Shown here one piece after another: positions 7,745 to 14,496 of a DNA stretch of 14,496 nucleotides. Source of the stretch: JBQCHF01 sp051953655 (GTDB taxonomy: Bacteria; Actinomycetota; Actinomycetes; Motilibacterales; Motilibacteraceae). A model generated the notes under the pieces. It worked only from the letters and a program-made list of their open reading frames with translations, was not told the DNA's origin and did no database searches. The stretch lies in NCBI GenBank assembly GCA_051953655.1, contig JBQCIO010000286.1:1-14496 (forward strand). Reading direction: 5' to 3'. Made by a program: the position numbers and the translations under genes. Positions within the stretch are counted from its first letter, which is position 1. Each line of letters begins with the position of its first letter.

Positions 7745-7793
7745 TGCCACGTCCTGTCGGGGGGCCGTGGCACCCTGTGGGCGTGAGCCACGG
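7745..7793 (+). promoter_or_regulatory. Three alternating half-sites around the methyltransferase start (operator or RNA switch)
   Basis: TGCCACG (7745-7751), CCGTGGCA (7765-7772) and GCCACGG (7787-7793) are copies of one sequence in alternating orientation. The middle copy can pair seven bases with the left one (14-base loop) or seven with the right one (15-base loop), but not both. The second hairpin would enclose both candidate GTG starts (7777 and 7783). As DNA the same sites could be a repressor operator. Confidence 0.45.
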
Positions 7794-8847
7794 TGTTGCC
7801 ATCTCCCTCTTCTCCGGCTGCGGCGGTCTCGATCTTGGTGTCGAGCAGGCCGGCTATGAGGTGCGCGCTGCGGTGGAGATCGACGAGGACGCTGCGGACT
7901 CGCACGAGAAGAACTTCGCGCGGCTCGCCTCGCCGGTGATCCGTCGCGACATCCTCGACACCCCCACGCGGGAGATCGTGCGGGCTGCTGGGCTGTCGGG
8001 CAGGGAGCGTCCCGACCTGCTGGTCGGCGGGCCACCCTGCACGCCGTTCAGCAAGAGCGGCTTCTGGCTGGACTGGAAGCGCGCTGGCCTGGATCCGGAC
8101 GCCTCGCTGCTTCAGGCGTACACCCGGGTCTTGGCCGAGGCGCGCCCGCGGATGTTCGTCCTGGAGAATGTCTACGCACTGACCTACAACAACAAGGCGA
8201 GCCGGCCGGCCTTCACTCGGCTGCTGCAGGAGATCGACGACGCGGGCTACCAGTGCACCTGGGGGGTGCTCAACGCGGCGGACTACGGCGTGCCGCAGGC
8301 CCGCCCGAGGTTGATCATCGCCGGCGCGCCGAAGAGCCGGCGGCGTGCTCCTGTGCTGCCCGAGGCGACACACACCGGCCGTTGGGAGCGGCGCTCAACC
8401 GGGGCGACCACTGGCTTGCCGCACGTCACCGTCGGAGACGCGCTGTCCGGGCTGGTCGCAGACGCCGAACCGGGAGAGGAGGTCGGCGGCCAGTTCGGCC
8501 ACCTGCTTCCCGATATCCCTCCCGGAGACAACTACCTGTTCTACACGGAGCGCCGGGGTCACCCCAATCCTTTGTTCGAATGGCGATCCCGATTCTGGTC
8601 TTTCCTTCTCAAGCTTGATCCGGCCAAGCCGGCACCCACGATCCAGGCGCAGCCGGGGCCCTATGTTGGCCCATTCCACTGGGAGAACCGCCGGCTACGA
8701 GTTCCTGAGATCAAGCGGCTCTTCGGGTATCCGGACGAATTTCAACTCGTGGGGTCACGTGTGGCTGCCCAAGCTCAGCTCGGCAACTCCGTGCCGCCCC
8801 CGCTTGCCCGGCAGGTCGTGGACGCGTTGCACGCCTCGGTCAACTAG
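7783..8847 (+). CDS. DNA (cytosine-5)-methyltransferase of the restriction-modification cluster
   Basis: All the key C5-methyltransferase motifs are present in order (numbered from the alternative GTG 7777, 356 residues): motif I SLFSGCGGLDLG at 10-21 for S-adenosylmethionine, motif IV GGPPCTPFSKSG with catalytic C88, motif VI ENV at 130-132, motif VIII QARPR at 174-178, motif IX RVPEIKRLFGYPDEF from 308, and motif X LGNSVPPPLA from 335. The region at about 180-300 is the target-recognition domain that sets sequence specificity. It would protect host sites from the adjacent endonuclease. GTG 7783 is preferred, giving 354 residues, because CACCCT lies six bases upstream and the protein then begins MSH like its neighbour; GTG 7777 is in frame and possible. 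The pair is notable because EcoRV itself is partnered by an adenine methyltransferase. Confidence 0.95.
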   Translation: MSHGVAISLFSGCGGLDLGVEQAGYEVRAAVEIDEDAADSHEKNFARLASPVIRRDILDTPTREIVRAAGLSGRERPDLLVGGPPCTPFSKSGFWLDWKRAGLDPDASLLQAYTRVLAEARPRMFVLENVYALTYNNKASRPAFTRLLQEIDDAGYQCTWGVLNAADYGVPQARPRLIIAGAPKSRRRAPVLPEATHTGRWERRSTGATTGLPHVTVGDALSGLVADAEPGEEVGGQFGHLLPDIPPGDNYLFYTERRGHPNPLFEWRSRFWSFLLKLDPAKPAPTIQAQPGPYVGPFHWENRRLRVPEIKRLFGYPDEFQLVGSRVAAQAQLGNSVPPPLARQVVDALHASVN

Positions 8848-8859
8848 CAGAGACGCTAG

Positions 8860-9849
8860 ATGCCGGGAGCTAGGGCGGTTCTTGTGGAGCGCTTGGCCGG
8901 CTTGGTCGGCGACGCGCTGTTGATCGAGAAGATTGGGGACGGCTGGCCAGCTTTGGGCACCATCGAGGTCGTCGAGGACCCGGTTCCGGTCGCCTTGTTC
9001 GTGGGGCGCGTAGGACTCAGCCACCGCGGGCGGGACGCGGTCGAGCGTCGGTTCCAAAACCCGGGCAAGACCAAGCCGATCGTGCCGGTCAACGGTCGCC
9101 GCCTAGTGCTGGTTGGCCTGTGGTCTGAGGACCCTCTCGTGCCGATTCCCCAGCCGATCGCTGTTACGGCAGACGCCGCGCGCCGGCTGGATCACCACAC
9201 GCGCTGGTCCGCGTTCGTGCCCCTGGCCACACTCGGCGACGCTCAAGTCACCGGTTGGGCGACCTCGCTCAACACCAACGACGAACTGGTTCGCTGCATG
9301 CACCCTGCCCTGCTCCCCGCGGCCGTCGCAGCCGACCTGGGAGGCGCCGAACCCGATGTTGAGCGGATGGGCGATGCAGCCGTCGCAGCCGGGCTGCTGG
9401 ACGGGTCGGGAGAGGGACCAGCTCGGGACCGGGCACGCCGGGCCGCTACCGCGTTAGTTCGTGACGCCCGTTTCTCCCGCCGGGTTCTCGACGCTTACGA
9501 CCGCCGGTGCGCCATGTGCGGGCTCGGACTCTCGCTCGTGCAAGGTGCTCACATTTATCCCGCCTCAGCGCCTGGCTCACCTGATGAGCCCTGGAACGGC
9601 ATTTCGCTTTGCGCCAACCATCACGCCGCGTTTGATCGCCATCTCGTCGCCGTCGAACCGGAGACGCATCGAATCGTGTTTCGTGACGATGTGGCCCAAC
9701 AGGCAGCCGAGGACGCGGCGACGGCTGCCCTCCTCCAGGGCACGTTCGAGGTGCTCGCTACCGGGGCGCCGGCGGCTGCGCCGAGGGCCGAGATGCTGCG
9801 CCGCCGCTACCAGCACTACGAGGAGCAGTACGCCTGGCTGCCCTGGTAG
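8860..9849 (+). CDS. HNH endonuclease with an N-terminal domain of unknown type
   Basis: The 329-residue protein ends in a complete HNH_2-type nuclease: CAMCG with C217 and C220, QGAHIYPAS with H231, and NGISLCANHHAAFDRHL with N246, C251, H254 and H255, so a zinc-bound beta-beta-alpha-metal site is expected. Residues 1-160 contain mixed strands (VPVALFVGRVGLSHRG, RRLVLVGLW) and may be the DNA-recognition part; I do not recognise the family. The gene begins 12 bases after the methyltransferase stop with only a weak AGAGA ribosome-binding site, so it is probably co-transcribed. It may be a second restriction enzyme, a modification-dependent nuclease, or an accessory that blocks modified foreign DNA. 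The HNH call is firm; the role is inference. Confidence 0.88.
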   Translation: MPGARAVLVERLAGLVGDALLIEKIGDGWPALGTIEVVEDPVPVALFVGRVGLSHRGRDAVERRFQNPGKTKPIVPVNGRRLVLVGLWSEDPLVPIPQPIAVTADAARRLDHHTRWSAFVPLATLGDAQVTGWATSLNTNDELVRCMHPALLPAAVAADLGGAEPDVERMGDAAVAAGLLDGSGEGPARDRARRAATALVRDARFSRRVLDAYDRRCAMCGLGLSLVQGAHIYPASAPGSPDEPWNGISLCANHHAAFDRHLVAVEPETHRIVFRDDVAQQAAEDAATAALLQGTFEVLATGAPAAAPRAEMLRRRYQHYEEQYAWLPW

Positions 9850-10029
9850 GCGCAGTCGCCGGTGCCGCCCGCGCGGAGGCGCCTGTAAGCGGTGGCTGCA
9901 CCCCGGATAGCGAGCAGTCGCGGGCCGTGGTCTGCAGGCGCTGGGCCCGCTCCCTCCAGTGATTGCCGTCCGTCCGCGCACCCGCACCTTCCAGGCCGTC
10001 CGATAACCGACGGCCGAGGAGCCGAAGCA

Positions 10030-10212
10030 ATGTTCACCCTGCCGACCGACCTGCTCGCCCTGGCCGCGCTCACCGCGGCGCGCCACCCTCTGCCGCTCAC
10101 CGCCGCGGCTGACGTCGCCGCGGTGACCGCGCTGATCGTCGACTCGAACCCCAGTGCCGGTTCCGTTCACGTGCTGCAGCGTCCGGACGCGCCGATGCCG
10201 GCTGCTGCGTAG
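10030..10212 (+). CDS. Small hypothetical protein (60 residues)
   Basis: An ATG preceded by GAGGAG nine bases upstream opens a 60-residue frame. The product is alanine- and leucine-rich with two likely helices (LLALAALTAAR and AADVAAVTALIVD), no signal peptide and no motif I know. A strong GC-rich hairpin begins 12 bases after its stop, so it looks like a one-gene unit. The ribosome-binding site and terminator are the main evidence that it is real; function unknown. Confidence 0.5.
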   Translation: MFTLPTDLLALAALTAARHPLPLTAAADVAAVTALIVDSNPSAGSVHVLQRPDAPMPAAA

Positions 10213-10223
10213 GCGACCGCCGT

Positions 10224-10258
10224 CGGCGGGCCCGGGGGCGAGACATCCCGGCCCGCCG
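10224..10258 (+). terminator. GC-rich terminator hairpin after the 60-residue gene
   Basis: CGGCGGGCCCGGG (10224-10236) pairs with CCCGGCCCGCCG (10247-10258) through a 10-base loop, 12 bp with one bulge. It starts 12 bases past the stop codon and has no T-tract. Confidence 0.6.
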
Positions 10259-10324
10259 CCGGTAGCCGCCCGACGAAGGCATAGGCAGTGACATGATCCG
10301 CTACCGACGGAAGGGGCACAGCAC

Positions 10325-10576
10325 ATGGGGCTGGAAGTTGAGGGCCAGTGGCTGGCCGCCCACCCGCAGGAGGCCCAGCTTGTCCGGGCCGGCGACGTCG
10401 GCGCCGTAGTGCTGGCAGTCCGTGCCCTGGGAGGAGCGCCAGTTCGCGACTTCCAGGCGTGGTGGTCGAGTCGCAGCGCGTACCTTTCCGGAGCCTGCCC
10501 TGCCGACGTCGTCGCCACCGAACCGGCGCGCGTCCTGCATGCGGCCGTCAGGTTCTGGGCGCCGGGACCACACTGA
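10325..10576 (+). CDS. Small hypothetical protein (83 residues), faintly ParS/MbcA-antitoxin-like
   Basis: GGAAGGGG eleven bases before the ATG is a good ribosome-binding site. The product begins MGLEVEGQWLAAHPQEAQLV and ends with a tryptophan-rich turn and a helix (WWSSRSAYLSGACPADVV, then ATEPARVLHAAVRF). The pattern of a leucine-glycine-x-x-P turn followed by a helix recalls the toxin-binding end of ParS/MbcA antitoxins, but the usual helix-turn-helix part is lacking and no RES-type toxin gene follows. I treat it as unknown. A hairpin about 50 bases downstream probably ends its transcript. Confidence 0.5.
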   Translation: MGLEVEGQWLAAHPQEAQLVRAGDVGAVVLAVRALGGAPVRDFQAWWSSRSAYLSGACPADVVATEPARVLHAAVRFWAPGPH

Positions 10577-10626
10577 ACCTCTGTTGCCGGTCTCCTGCCG
10601 TCGCCGCGTTCGAATCTGACGAGGCC

Positions 10627-10651
10627 CTTCCCTGAGCAGTCGTCAGGGAGG
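10627..10651 (+). terminator. Hairpin downstream of the 83-residue gene
   Basis: TCCCTGA (10629-10635) and TCAGGGA (10643-10649) form a perfect 7-bp stem with a 7-base loop, extendable by a T-G and a C-G pair to 9 bp. It sits 50 bases after the stop codon of the preceding gene and well before the next promoter. Confidence 0.4.
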
Positions 10652-10754
10652 CGCTCGGGGAGCTGGTCCCCTTCCTGCTCCAGGGCTTGCCGCACCAACT
10701 CACGATGGGTCACCAACGTCGCCTGCGACCGCCGGCATGATTGGGCGGCAGATC

Positions 10755-10774
10755 CGTACCGCAAACGGTACGCT
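10755..10774 (+). promoter_or_regulatory. Palindromic operator overlapping the -10 of the AbiEi-like gene
   Basis: CGTACCG-CAAA-CGGTACG (10755-10772) is a perfect 7-bp inverted repeat with a 4-base centre. The hexamer TACGCT (10769-10774) fits TANNNT and begins inside the right arm, so a protein bound to the palindrome would cover the promoter. AbiEi-type antitoxins are known to repress their own promoters through inverted repeats, which makes the adjacent gene product the likely binder. Confidence 0.55.
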
Positions 10775-10853
10775 CGTGCCACGGAGCTAGTAGCACGTTC
10801 TCACGGCCCAAAGCTCCGGTCGCTGATCCCGAGAGACCACGAGAAGGCGGCAG

Positions 10854-11447
10854 ATGACGTACCGGCAACTTCTGCGCGCGGTCGCTGCGGATCAGCGTGG
10901 GTACGTGACCGTTCGCGACGCTCACGCGGCTGGGGTGCCTTCCGTTGAAGTCCGCAAGATCGCCGCCAGGGGAGGGCTCGAGCAGGTTGCGCGGGGCGTC
11001 TACCGGTTCCCTGATGTAGCCCGTCGCGAAGAGGACCTGTTCCTGGAGGCCGTACTCCGCGTAGGTCCCGACGCAGTGATCATCGAGGAGAGCGTCCTGG
11101 CGCTGCACCATCTCGCGCAGGTGGCACCGAGAAGGGTCAAGATCGCCACTCCGCGCCGCGTCCGTCTGCGTGACCCTGGCTTCATCGAGGCAGTCACCTG
11201 CCGGCTGGCGCCGAGGGATCTGACGTCCTACAAGGGCATCCCGTCCGTCACGATCGACCGCGCCTTGCGCGATTGCATGGGCAAAGTGATGCCTGAGCGG
11301 TTGCTCGCCGCTGTCGGTGAGGCTGCTCGGCGCGACCTGCTCACCCCCAGGGAAGCTGCCGCTATCCGCCGCCTGCTCGCCTGCCGCCAGGCGCAGACGA
11401 GCCGTGCGCGAGACCGGGCTGACGCGACCGCAGACATGCAGCCGTGA
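10854..11447 (+). CDS. AbiEi-family antitoxin / transcriptional regulator, apparently without its toxin
   Basis: The 197-residue protein has the N-terminal winged helix-turn-helix of AbiEi antitoxins: GYVTVRDAHAAGV followed by RKIAARGGLEQVARGVYRFP within residues 1-53. The middle (about 70-160) includes IIEESVLALHHLAQV and a strand-rich part, GIPSVTIDRALRDC, typical of the family's C-terminal domain. In type IV AbiE systems this protein binds the promoter and opposes the nucleotidyltransferase toxin AbiEii. ATG 10854 has AGAAGG six bases upstream. No intact AbiEii follows; a 28-codon frame right after the stop (11449-11535) with TAIERAAVRAAKQLR faintly recalls an AbiEii N-terminus. It may now act as a solitary regulator or an anti-addiction protein. 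Confidence 0.78.
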   Translation: MTYRQLLRAVAADQRGYVTVRDAHAAGVPSVEVRKIAARGGLEQVARGVYRFPDVARREEDLFLEAVLRVGPDAVIIEESVLALHHLAQVAPRRVKIATPRRVRLRDPGFIEAVTCRLAPRDLTSYKGIPSVTIDRALRDCMGKVMPERLLAAVGEAARRDLLTPREAAAIRRLLACRQAQTSRARDRADATADMQP

Positions 11448-11461
11448 GGTGCGGGGTGCGG

Positions 11462-11488
11462 GGACAGCTATCGAGCGGGCCGCTGTCC
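11462..11488 (+). terminator. Possible hairpin terminator just after the AbiEi-like gene
   Basis: GGACAGC (11462-11468) pairs with GCTGTCC (11482-11488) across a 13-base loop, 7 bp, starting 15 bases after the AbiEi stop. The stem is short and there is no T-tract, so it is only suggestive. Confidence 0.3.
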
Positions 11489-12256
11489 GGGCTGCGAAGC
11501 AGCTCAGAGTCTGCGTGACGTGCTCGCGTGCCTGACTGCCGGCGCTTCCAGGGCGTGAACGGCTCGGTCGCGGGGCGCGCGCCGAAGGCACACGGGGCCT
11601 GGCTGGCCGGGCGGCACCTCGGTGATTGGGTGGCCGCTCTCCGGACGAGGTAGTGCGCTTCACATCCGAGTGCCACCCGCTCGGGAGCACCGCCCGGGTA
11701 AGGGCGATCAGCTGGTCGGGCTACCGGGGGGCTGCGCCCGCAGGGCCAACCGGTCTGTGCCCATTCCGGTGGCTCGTTCACGGCAGGGACCGGCCGCCGA
11801 CTCCGGCCACCCGGCCCAGGTTCAGTGCCTGCGCAGCCAGCCGGCGCCCCTGCCGTTGACGCCCCTCCTGGGGTCGGGGCGAGGTCTCGGCCCCTCGAGC
11901 AGGACCAACGGGTCAACCGATTGGTGGGCTTCTGTGCCCAGCGAGGCGACTATCCGGGCCAGCGATGCAGTGACGGGATGAGCCATCAGCCTCCTTCGAG
12001 GACCCGCGGCAGCGACCCCACCGCCGAGACGTTGCTAAGAGCAAGGTGCACGCACGGGCTCCGGCTCACCGGCACGAGCGGACCTGGCAGCCCGGAAGGA
12101 AACACTTTCGGTAAGGTCCCGACTCGCTGACGAACAGGCTGCCCGCAAGCGGTCGGCAGACTACGTTGGGTCTCCATCTCGTCACGGGCGCGACCGTAGA
12201 AGTCCCGCCGGGACATGCGGTAGCTGCCGCACGTCGAGCAGGGGGAGCCGGAACTG
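11489..12256. other. Long intergenic stretch without a recognisable gene
   Basis: Several open frames of 70-180 codons cross this stretch on both strands, but their compositions are rich in Pro, Arg, Ser and Gly, and none resembles a known protein or has a good ribosome-binding site. It may be decayed accessory DNA between the AbiEi-like gene and the helicase. The promoter of the helicase should lie near its right end. Confidence 0.45.
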
Positions 12257-14496
12257 GTGAGCGGGAGCTGGGCCGCCTCGACTCGCACCGGGCAGCTGGT
12301 CGAGACCGCTGCCGAGGCGTGGCGGCGGGGCCTGGTGGACATCTCGGCGGGCAACAAGCGGCTCTACTACTCCCCGCTGAAGGTGGGCACGCTCCGGCTG
12401 GCCGACGCGGCCCCGGCACCGTTCGCGCGGCTGCTGGCCGGCGACGCGGTGCGGCTGGGCGACCTGGTGCCGGACGACGGCACGCCGGACGGCATCGCTC
12501 GCGCCGGCGGGGCCCGCCGCGCCGCCGACCTGCTGGCGGCCAAAGGCAAGATCGGGGAGGAGGAGACCGGTGACAACCCGGTACGCCTCGCCCTCGGGCT
12601 GGCCACCTGGGCCCCGGAACAGCCGGTGGCCAGCGGCCCCGGGGGAGCCCGCAAGGAACGCCACCCGGCAGCGCCCCTGCTGCTGGCGCCGGTGGCCTTC
12701 ACCCTGATCCCGGGCACCCGCAGCGTCTCCTCTCTCCAGCTGACCGGGGAGCCGGAGCTCAACACGGCGCTGCGGTTCCTCCTGCGCGCCCACTTCGATG
12801 TGAACCTGGATGCTGAGGCCTGGCTGGCCGAGGCCGTGGACCCCGACGGGGTCCTGAACGCCGAGCGGCTGCTCAAGGCCGCCACCCGGCTGGCCGGCCG
12901 CGTGCCCGGGTGGCAGGTGGACGAGCACGCCGTGGTCGACTCCTTCGGCTCGGACCGGGAGCTGATGCTGCGGGACCTGGAGGACGAGGCGCTGCTCGCG
13001 GCGCACCCGCTGCTGGCCGCGATGGCCGGTGACCGCGAGGCGCAGGCACTGGTCCGCGGCGGCGGGTTGCCCGACGACGGCAGTGACCTGTCCGCCCCGG
13101 ACACGGCGCCACCCTCGCTGGAGCACCTGGTGCTGGACGCGGACGCCAGCCAGCAGGCGGTCATCTCCCACGCCCTGGCGGGGCGGAACCTGGTGGTGCA
13201 GGGCCCTCCGGGCACCGGCAAGTCGCAGACCATCGCGAACCTGCTCGCCGAGGCGATGGCCGCGGGCAAGACCGTCCTGTTCGTGGCCCAGAAGCGGGCC
13301 GCGGTCGACGCGGTCATGACGCGGCTGGACGACGTGGGGCTGGCCGGCAACGTGCTGGAGGTGTTCGACAGCAAGACCAAGCGCGGCAACGTCATCGCCC
13401 AGCTGCGGTCTAGCCTGGAGCGGCTGAGCACCGTCGCGGCACCGGACACCGCTGCCCTGCACCGGGACCTGACGATCGCGCGGGATCGCCTGGTCACCCA
13501 CGCCCGGTCCCTGCACACACCCCGGCAGGAGCTCGCCGGGGGCACTGTCTACGACCTGCTCGGGCGCATCGCCGCCATCCCCGCCCTCCCGCAGACCTCG
13601 CTGCGGCTGCCGTTCACCGTCGTGCGCGGCTGGCAGGGCGAGCGGCTGGACGAACTGGCGGCCGCTGTGGCCGAGTTCACCACGCTCGGCGGGCTCGACC
13701 CGGACCGGGCCAGCAGGTCCGGGTGGAACGTCGACACGGTCACCACCGAGCGGGCCGCCACCGACGGCTACGACGCGGCCGCCGCGGTCAGCAGCAGCTG
13801 GAACCCGGTGCGCGGTGCGGCCACCCAGGCCCTGGCCTCCGTCGGGCTCGCGGCGCCCACCACTCTCGACCAGGCCCGCGCGGGCGTGCAGCTGCTCACG
13901 GACACTGCGGCGGTCCTGCAGGTGTTCCAGCCGCAGATCCTGGATCCTGCCGTCGTCGATGCCGGCACCCTGGCCCGGCTGACCGCCGCTGTGGGTAGCA
14001 AGGCCGAACGCAAGAGCCTGCCGGACAAGGTCGGGCTGTTCGAACGCCGCCGGCTGCGCAAGCAGCTCATCGCGCTGCTGCGCCAGGACACCTCGAACGT
14101 GGGGATGACCGCCGGTCGGGACGACGCCGGCCTGCACCAGTGCCTGGTCGCAGTGGCCGGGGTGCGACAGCAGTGGGCCGTCGCCCCGCGGCGCGACACC
14201 GGCGACGCCGGGCCGGTACCCAGCGCCAGCGTGGGCCTGCCCCAGGCCCACGCCGCGCTGGGCGAGATCACCGGGCACCTGGCTCGCCTGGCGCCGCTGA
14301 CCCAGCACCTGTCGCTGGACGCGCTGCCCTGGGCCGAGCTGCCCGCGCAGTTGTCCCTGCTCCTGGCCGACCCCAGGCGCGCCGTCCTTCCCCGCGCCCA
14401 CGCGCTGCACCGGACGCTGCTGGACGCCGGCGCCGGTCCGGTCCTCGAGCAGCTGGCCGACCGGGTCGCGAACGGCCAGGATGTCGACCCGGTGTT
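12257..14496 (+). CDS. DUF4011-type superfamily 1 helicase, N-terminal part (3' end outside window)
   Basis: The frame stays open to the window edge (746 codons visible). Residues 20-40 (AEAWRRGLVDISAGNKRLYY) match the start of DUF4011, where a basic 'D-S-x-x-N-R-L' segment is typical, and APLLLAPVAFTL follows around 140-155. Walker A is VVQGPPGTGKSQTIANLLAE with GPPGTGKS at 316-323, next to GKTVLFVAQKRAAVDAV (motif Ia). After this comes a long helical insertion, usual in these proteins; the remaining helicase motifs and any C-terminal Vsr-like nuclease would be beyond the edge. GTG 12257 is the first start after an in-frame TAG at 12221 and has GGGGGAG ten bases upstream. Large DUF4011 helicases occur as single-gene or multi-gene antiphage systems, so a defence role fits the surroundings but is inferred. 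Confidence 0.85.
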   Translation, partial: MSGSWAASTRTGQLVETAAEAWRRGLVDISAGNKRLYYSPLKVGTLRLADAAPAPFARLLAGDAVRLGDLVPDDGTPDGIARAGGARRAADLLAAKGKIGEEETGDNPVRLALGLATWAPEQPVASGPGGARKERHPAAPLLLAPVAFTLIPGTRSVSSLQLTGEPELNTALRFLLRAHFDVNLDAEAWLAEAVDPDGVLNAERLLKAATRLAGRVPGWQVDEHAVVDSFGSDRELMLRDLEDEALLAAHPLLAAMAGDREAQALVRGGGLPDDGSDLSAPDTAPPSLEHLVLDADASQQAVISHALAGRNLVVQGPPGTGKSQTIANLLAEAMAAGKTVLFVAQKRAAVDAVMTRLDDVGLAGNVLEVFDSKTKRGNVIAQLRSSLERLSTVAAPDTAALHRDLTIARDRLVTHARSLHTPRQELAGGTVYDLLGRIAAIPALPQTSLRLPFTVVRGWQGERLDELAAAVAEFTTLGGLDPDRASRSGWNVDTVTTERAATDGYDAAAAVSSSWNPVRGAATQALASVGLAAPTTLDQARAGVQLLTDTAAVLQVFQPQILDPAVVDAGTLARLTAAVGSKAERKSLPDKVGLFERRRLRKQLIALLRQDTSNVGMTAGRDDAGLHQCLVAVAGVRQQWAVAPRRDTGDAGPVPSASVGLPQAHAALGEITGHLARLAPLTQHLSLDALPWAELPAQLSLLLADPRRAVLPRAHALHRTLLDAGAGPVLEQLADRVANGQDVDPV

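Noticed and set aside
7477..8373. A 298-codon minus-strand open frame over the methyltransferase
   Set aside because: Antisense to the conserved methyltransferase motifs.
10605..10620. GTTCGAATC resembling a tRNA T-loop
   Set aside because: The flanking bases do not form the T stem and no other tRNA arm is present.
9577..10782. A 401-codon minus-strand open frame
   Set aside because: It overlaps the catalytic end of the HNH gene and two small genes, has no motif, and its composition is typical of antisense frames in high-GC DNA.
12182..14410. A 742-codon open frame on the minus strand
   Set aside because: It is the antisense shadow of the helicase gene; the opposite frame carries Walker A and DUF4011 motifs while this one is only Gln/Arg/Gly-rich.
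1..14496. CRISPR array or tandem repeat array
   Set aside because: No regularly spaced repeats were seen on reading the window; only isolated inverted repeats were found.

Overview
The window is high-GC, densely coded DNA with many GTG starts and leaderless promoters, which points to an actinobacterium. A Geodermatophilaceae-like member is my guess from the style of the genes, not something the sequence proves. It looks like a conserved chromosomal locus that was broken by a long accessory island made mostly of defence-type genes.

Left edge (1-2316): two divergent genes that look ancestral. On the minus strand is the N-terminal third or so of a membrane-anchored FHA-domain FtsK/SpoIIIE-type ATPase. 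On the plus strand is a CpaF/TadA-type secretion ATPase that stops abruptly after about 153 residues, before its Walker motifs. The island junction is close to base 2312. Just inside it lies about 1.4 kb of decayed DNA, including a frameshifted tyrosine-recombinase-like pseudogene, closed by a strong two-way terminator hairpin (3822-3871).

First defence module (3954-5973, minus strand): a two-gene operon of an OLD-like AAA ATPase and a DUF4276/RloB-like TOPRIM-type protein with an 8-base overlap. This architecture resembles AbiL and PARIS. Parts of the module are visibly lower in GC than the flanks.

Second defence module (6293-9849): an unusual restriction-modification cluster. A 199-residue protein with a D...ExE nuclease-like motif is read leftward. 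An EcoRV-like restriction endonuclease is read rightward from a start codon only 22 bases away, and their -10 elements share the same TA. The endonuclease is followed by a C5-cytosine methyltransferase and an HNH endonuclease 12 bases further on. Three alternating GCCACG/CGTGGC half-sites surround the methyltransferase start and could form mutually exclusive hairpins or an operator.

Third part (10030-11488): two small unknown proteins, each with a ribosome-binding site and a hairpin after it, then an AbiEi-like antitoxin with a palindromic operator over its promoter but no intact toxin. After about 770 bases with no recognisable gene, the window ends inside a large DUF4011-type superfamily 1 helicase (12257 onward), a family also found in defence islands.

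The best candidate for something new is the 6.3-9.9 kb cluster: three different nuclease-like proteins around one methyltransferase, with shared divergent leaderless promoters and a possible RNA or operator switch at the methyltransferase start. All functional claims rest on motifs read by eye; no database search was possible.
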